A stretch of DNA of 64,000 nucleotides from positions 11,950,001-12,014,000 of the forward strand of contig NC_046673.1 of NCBI RefSeq assembly GCF_003369915.1. Direction: 5' to 3'. The notes under the pieces are model-generated. The model saw nothing but the letters and a program-made list of their open reading frames with translations, did not search any database and was not told the DNA's origin. Position numbers and translations under genes: made by a program. The number at the start of each line of letters is the position of its first letter. Position 1 is the stretch's first letter. This DNA comes from Drosophila miranda (taxonomy: Eukaryota; Arthropoda; Insecta; Diptera; Drosophilidae). Positions 60,989 through 64,000 of this stretch are shown here, one piece after another.

Positions 60989-61675
60989 TACAATGCTGGG
61001 GTGTGCGTAACAAACAAATTTTCACCGGATTTTTACTAATTTCGTTTGATTGGGCTGCGTTGGTAATCTGCGAAATCTGGATAACCACACTTACACGCGC
61101 AGGGCTGAAAGCGCAATATAAATAAACGAAAATTATAGTTTACAAATGTCACAATACCGGTTTGCACGCTAGGATGTTCAGGTTCAATGATTTTAACAAA
61201 TATATGAATATCAAAATTATTTGTACTGTCAAAAAATTGTCAAAATGGCAACGATAGTTTCGATAGCTGTGCAAGGTGTTGATATTTTTATTACTTTTTT
61301 ATATCCCTGGTTGCGTGATTGGCGGCAAAAAAGCTAAAATATGGAGAAGAAGAAGAGATAAAACGTATTTGCGATGTGGTTGATAGGGAAAATAAGAAAA
61401 TATGAAAAGTGTCCAAGGAAAACAGGCATAGAGAACAAGTCAGCAAAAATGAACTTGTAACCCAAATAGAACGAATGAGCAAAAAAGAACAGTTTCGAAG
61501 GAACTGGTTTAGTTTAACTCTTTTTTTTCACTCACTCATAAGCAACACAACACAATTTCTAATAGATTTCGGGCTTTTTAATGAATTGCAGTATTTTTCA
61601 TGGTGGGTTTTTTTAATACAAAAAAATTTTACCAAAGACTATACAATACCAAAATGTTGCATGAGCGACCAAAAA

Positions 61676-62150
61676 GCTGTTCTATGTTCTACCGCCGGGC
61701 AGGACGGAAGCGTCAGAGTGGTCGAGCTAAGGACGAGCAGCGGAGACACGTTCAGGAAGCCAATTCACAAGTTGGCGCTTCTGCCACTGGTTTGAAGCCT
61801 TCCAGGCCTTCAACGGGGCCAGTGTAGCGCCATTTGGCGTATAATAATTGTTATTAGGATCGAATTTTATGAAGTCTATTGTAAGTTAGGCTAGGGCAAA
61901 ACGGGAGCGCAATAAAAGTTCGCTCTCTCGCTCTTGGCGAATTCGCCCCGCTTTGCCACCGTAGGTAAGATAGGCGAAGAAGAAATTGTTTTGAATATAT
62001 GAAAAAAGTCGAGAAAAATCTATTGAAACGAACGCACGCACTCCTTTTTTTTCGTCGTCGTAAAATACAATAATTTGCAGTCACCCAAGTTTTACGGTCT
62101 CTTTTATTTAGAAAAACTATTCTAAATTTTCATAATTATCAAGTATTACA
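61676..62150 (+). mobile_element. BEL/Pao-like remnant, spacer 11 (LTR 61823-62150)
   Basis: Same remnant with the long open frame (61409-61795), carrying RVVELRTSSG like spacer 3 and a private RKPIHK variant. 60989-61675 is the upstream region of copy 11. Confidence 0.55.
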
Positions 62151-62212
62151 CAAACGTCTCCGCTGTAGTGGGTTGAAGATATATGTAGTTCCATGTAGAA
62201 CAAACAAAAAAG

Positions 62213-62282
62213 GTTCAAAAATGTTCAAAAAGGTACATGTGCTCTCAAAAATATTAATTTATTGTTTATATGTTGCAAATCT
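62213..62282. repeat. Single 70-bp direct repeat joining copies 11 and 12
   Basis: Sequence left of the repeat is the upstream flank of copy 11; sequence right of it is the 3' flank of copy 12. The second LTR-like unit, leader, alpha or beta block and helentron are all absent. The repeat still carries the AATAAA signal for copy 12 at 62258-62263. Confidence 0.85.
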
Positions 62283-62455
62283 TAGGACTTGAGAGATAGA
62301 ATTAAAAATTCATCCGAGAACACATTGGAGAAGAGCCCTGATTCGTTTCGTTTAGTTTTTTGTATGTGTTGTTGCATGAAAATGTATTTAAAATTGTGTG
62401 AAGATTGATTACTTCTAGCATTGTATCAGAATTCAGTTTTTTTAAAAGCTCGTCA

Positions 62456-64000
62456 TTAAACTTCGTCATCCAGAACTTGCCGGATTTGAAAATCCTCTAG
62501 ATTCTCTTGTGGAATGAGTCGCTGTTTCATATCGTTGGCCAAATGGAGAACCGCATTGAGGGCCACCGATGGGCACAGAGAATCTTTCCTTTCGTCACTC
62601 AACACATCAGGCAACGATCGGTAAACCTCCTGGAAGCTGGCGGTACCCTTGGCGTAGCTTTCTTCCTGTGACAGTGGGAGGGAGGGTATCGATGCCTCAT
62701 TGACAGAACTGAGGAATTGTTTCTGGATCAAATAATGGCAGCTGTTCTTGAGATTCTTCATGTCGATCCCCTTGGCACGCTTCGCAAATGGCCCAATCAC
62801 TTTGCTGACCTGAAAAATAAGTGATATTTTATATACCCTTAGGAATGGTATATCCCTCAAAGACCCACCTGCCTTGGTGCACCCTTAAATTCGGTGGATA
62901 TCTCCATGATTGTATCCTCACCCTCATGCATGCTTTGGCTTTGATTGGGCATATCCCCACATGAATCCTTATTCATCATGTCCATGGGATCTTCAATGTC
63001 CGCTGCCGACATTCGGTTCATGACAGAATCATCTGTGGTGAAATTTTCATTGTCAAAGAGCTCTCTAGCGGCATCACCGTGGTGTAAGCCCCTATCCATA
63101 TCCACATCATTGCCCAGACTCTCAACCAGATCGGCTTCACCAAATCGCTGGCTAACTTGGTAATCCGCTTCATTGTTGGATTTCGTGGGCATCAGCTTTC
63201 GGGCATCGCATTTCTTTTGATAGTTGACCTTTTGCTGCTTTATGTTGGCATCAAGAGGCTGGAAGAGCTCCTCTTTGCATTTTCCATAGTGCAACTCCTT
63301 CATGCGTGGCTTGGCGGCAGCGGCAGCGACAGCGGCAGCGGTTTTGGTTTTCTTTGGGTTGCCAACAGTCAGAGCATCCTTTGGGCCAGTCGTCTGGTCC
63401 AGAGTGGTGCGCGGACGAGTGATCCTGAATTTCCAATGCGCAGGAGCCGCACAAAGCTGTGAGATCTGATCCATGGGTCTGTATGAATAGTCCAGCCTAG
63501 TGACACCATCCACTGGCCTCAGATCGTCAATGAATTCGGCGGTTTTCTTTAAACGGCGGCAATTGGTGATGACCGTCTGCTCTTCGGCGGTGAGCTCCTG
63601 CAAATCATTCGATTGTATATCTAAGATAATGGGAGGACCGGCTTCTATATCCGGCATGGGCTCACACTCGGCATTCATGTCAAAGGCCACGGATAGCTCT
63701 GTGCGATTCCCACCAATATCGTGCGCATTATCCAGCCCCTCAGCATCGTCATCATATGAAGGGACCGCCTCTGAAATAGATCCCGACTGTGGCTTGGGAT
63801 TGGGGGTATTGGGATTGGTTATCACATAACCCGTGTGGAGTGGCCGCAGATTTAGATCATCCGTACGGTTGTACAGTTTGTGCAGCCATTCCGCATTGCA
63901 CAACTCTTCATCGGGCCACTCCTTGGCGCCAGCACTCAGCGTTTCGCTATCCATGAGCTCATCCGTCCCCTCGGTGTCATCAAAGAATTTGTAAGTCGGG
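62456..64000 (-). CDS. barr: Barren/CAP-H-like kleisin, copy 12 (partial at window edge)
   Basis: Exon 3 (62456-62809), intron 2 (62810-62868) and the 3' part of exon 2 (from 62869) are seen; the frame is open to the last base. Exon 1 and the start lie outside the window. The full middle segment is present. The alanine tract reads AAAVAAAAA, the only interrupted one. Private changes include LSQEESY, DMKQRLIP and GDAARELF. DALTVGN and CKEEL link it to copy 7. Confidence 0.85.

Overview
The window looks like genomic DNA of a fly (Drosophila). The genes have short introns (about 59-67 bp) with GT..AG ends, no bacterial signals are present, and the spacers are packed with old transposable-element pieces. 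The GTCC-rich repeat that begins with a short inverted repeat and ends in a 3' hairpin resembles the DINE-1/ISY helentron family as I remember it from the obscura group (pseudoobscura/miranda relatives). That species assignment is inference.

Almost the whole window is one head-to-tail array of a single protein-coding gene, all copies on the minus strand. The gene is a paralogue of barren, the Drosophila CAP-H kleisin subunit of condensin I. I count 12 copies, with stop-codon positions at 1850, 7192, 15463, 19434, 24860, 30877, 37181, 42626, 47965, 53374, 60378 and 62456. Each has three exons and two phase-0 introns. Eight copies (1, 4-10) are open from start to stop and predict 627-692 residues. 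Copy 2 has a 7-bp frameshifting deletion. Copies 3 and 11 share one ~1.5-kb internal deletion. Copy 12 runs off the right edge and is open as far as it is seen.

The intact copies are not the same protein. They differ by a 57-bp in-frame indel near the N-terminus, a 138-bp in-frame deletion that removes a conserved mid-protein kleisin motif, and a polyalanine tract of 3, 7 or 9 residues. All four combinations of the two indels occur, which points to recombination or gene conversion between copies.

Each spacer, read left to right, holds: the upstream region of the gene with a pair of CGATA motifs; a remnant of a BEL/Pao-like retrotransposon (end of pol plus a ~326-bp LTR); a direct repeat of up to 70 bp; a second LTR-like unit (566 or 618 bp) carrying 52-bp tandem repeats; a leader of about 360 bp; then one of two alternative blocks, called here alpha or beta; a helentron (ISY/DINE-1-like) piece; and the 70-bp direct repeat again, which carries the AATAAA signal of the next gene. 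Two spacers (2 and 5) carry the same 693-bp piece of a non-LTR retrotransposon inside the second LTR. The spacer between copies 11 and 12 has collapsed to a single direct repeat, showing how the array can gain or lose spacers by recombination.

The genes do not form a pathway. The region is one amplified chromosome-condensation gene plus the repeats that its duplications carried along. Long-term maintenance of reading frame in most copies, with divergence in architecture, suggests the array is or was functional. Sex-linked dosage or meiotic-conflict roles are possible but not shown by the sequence.
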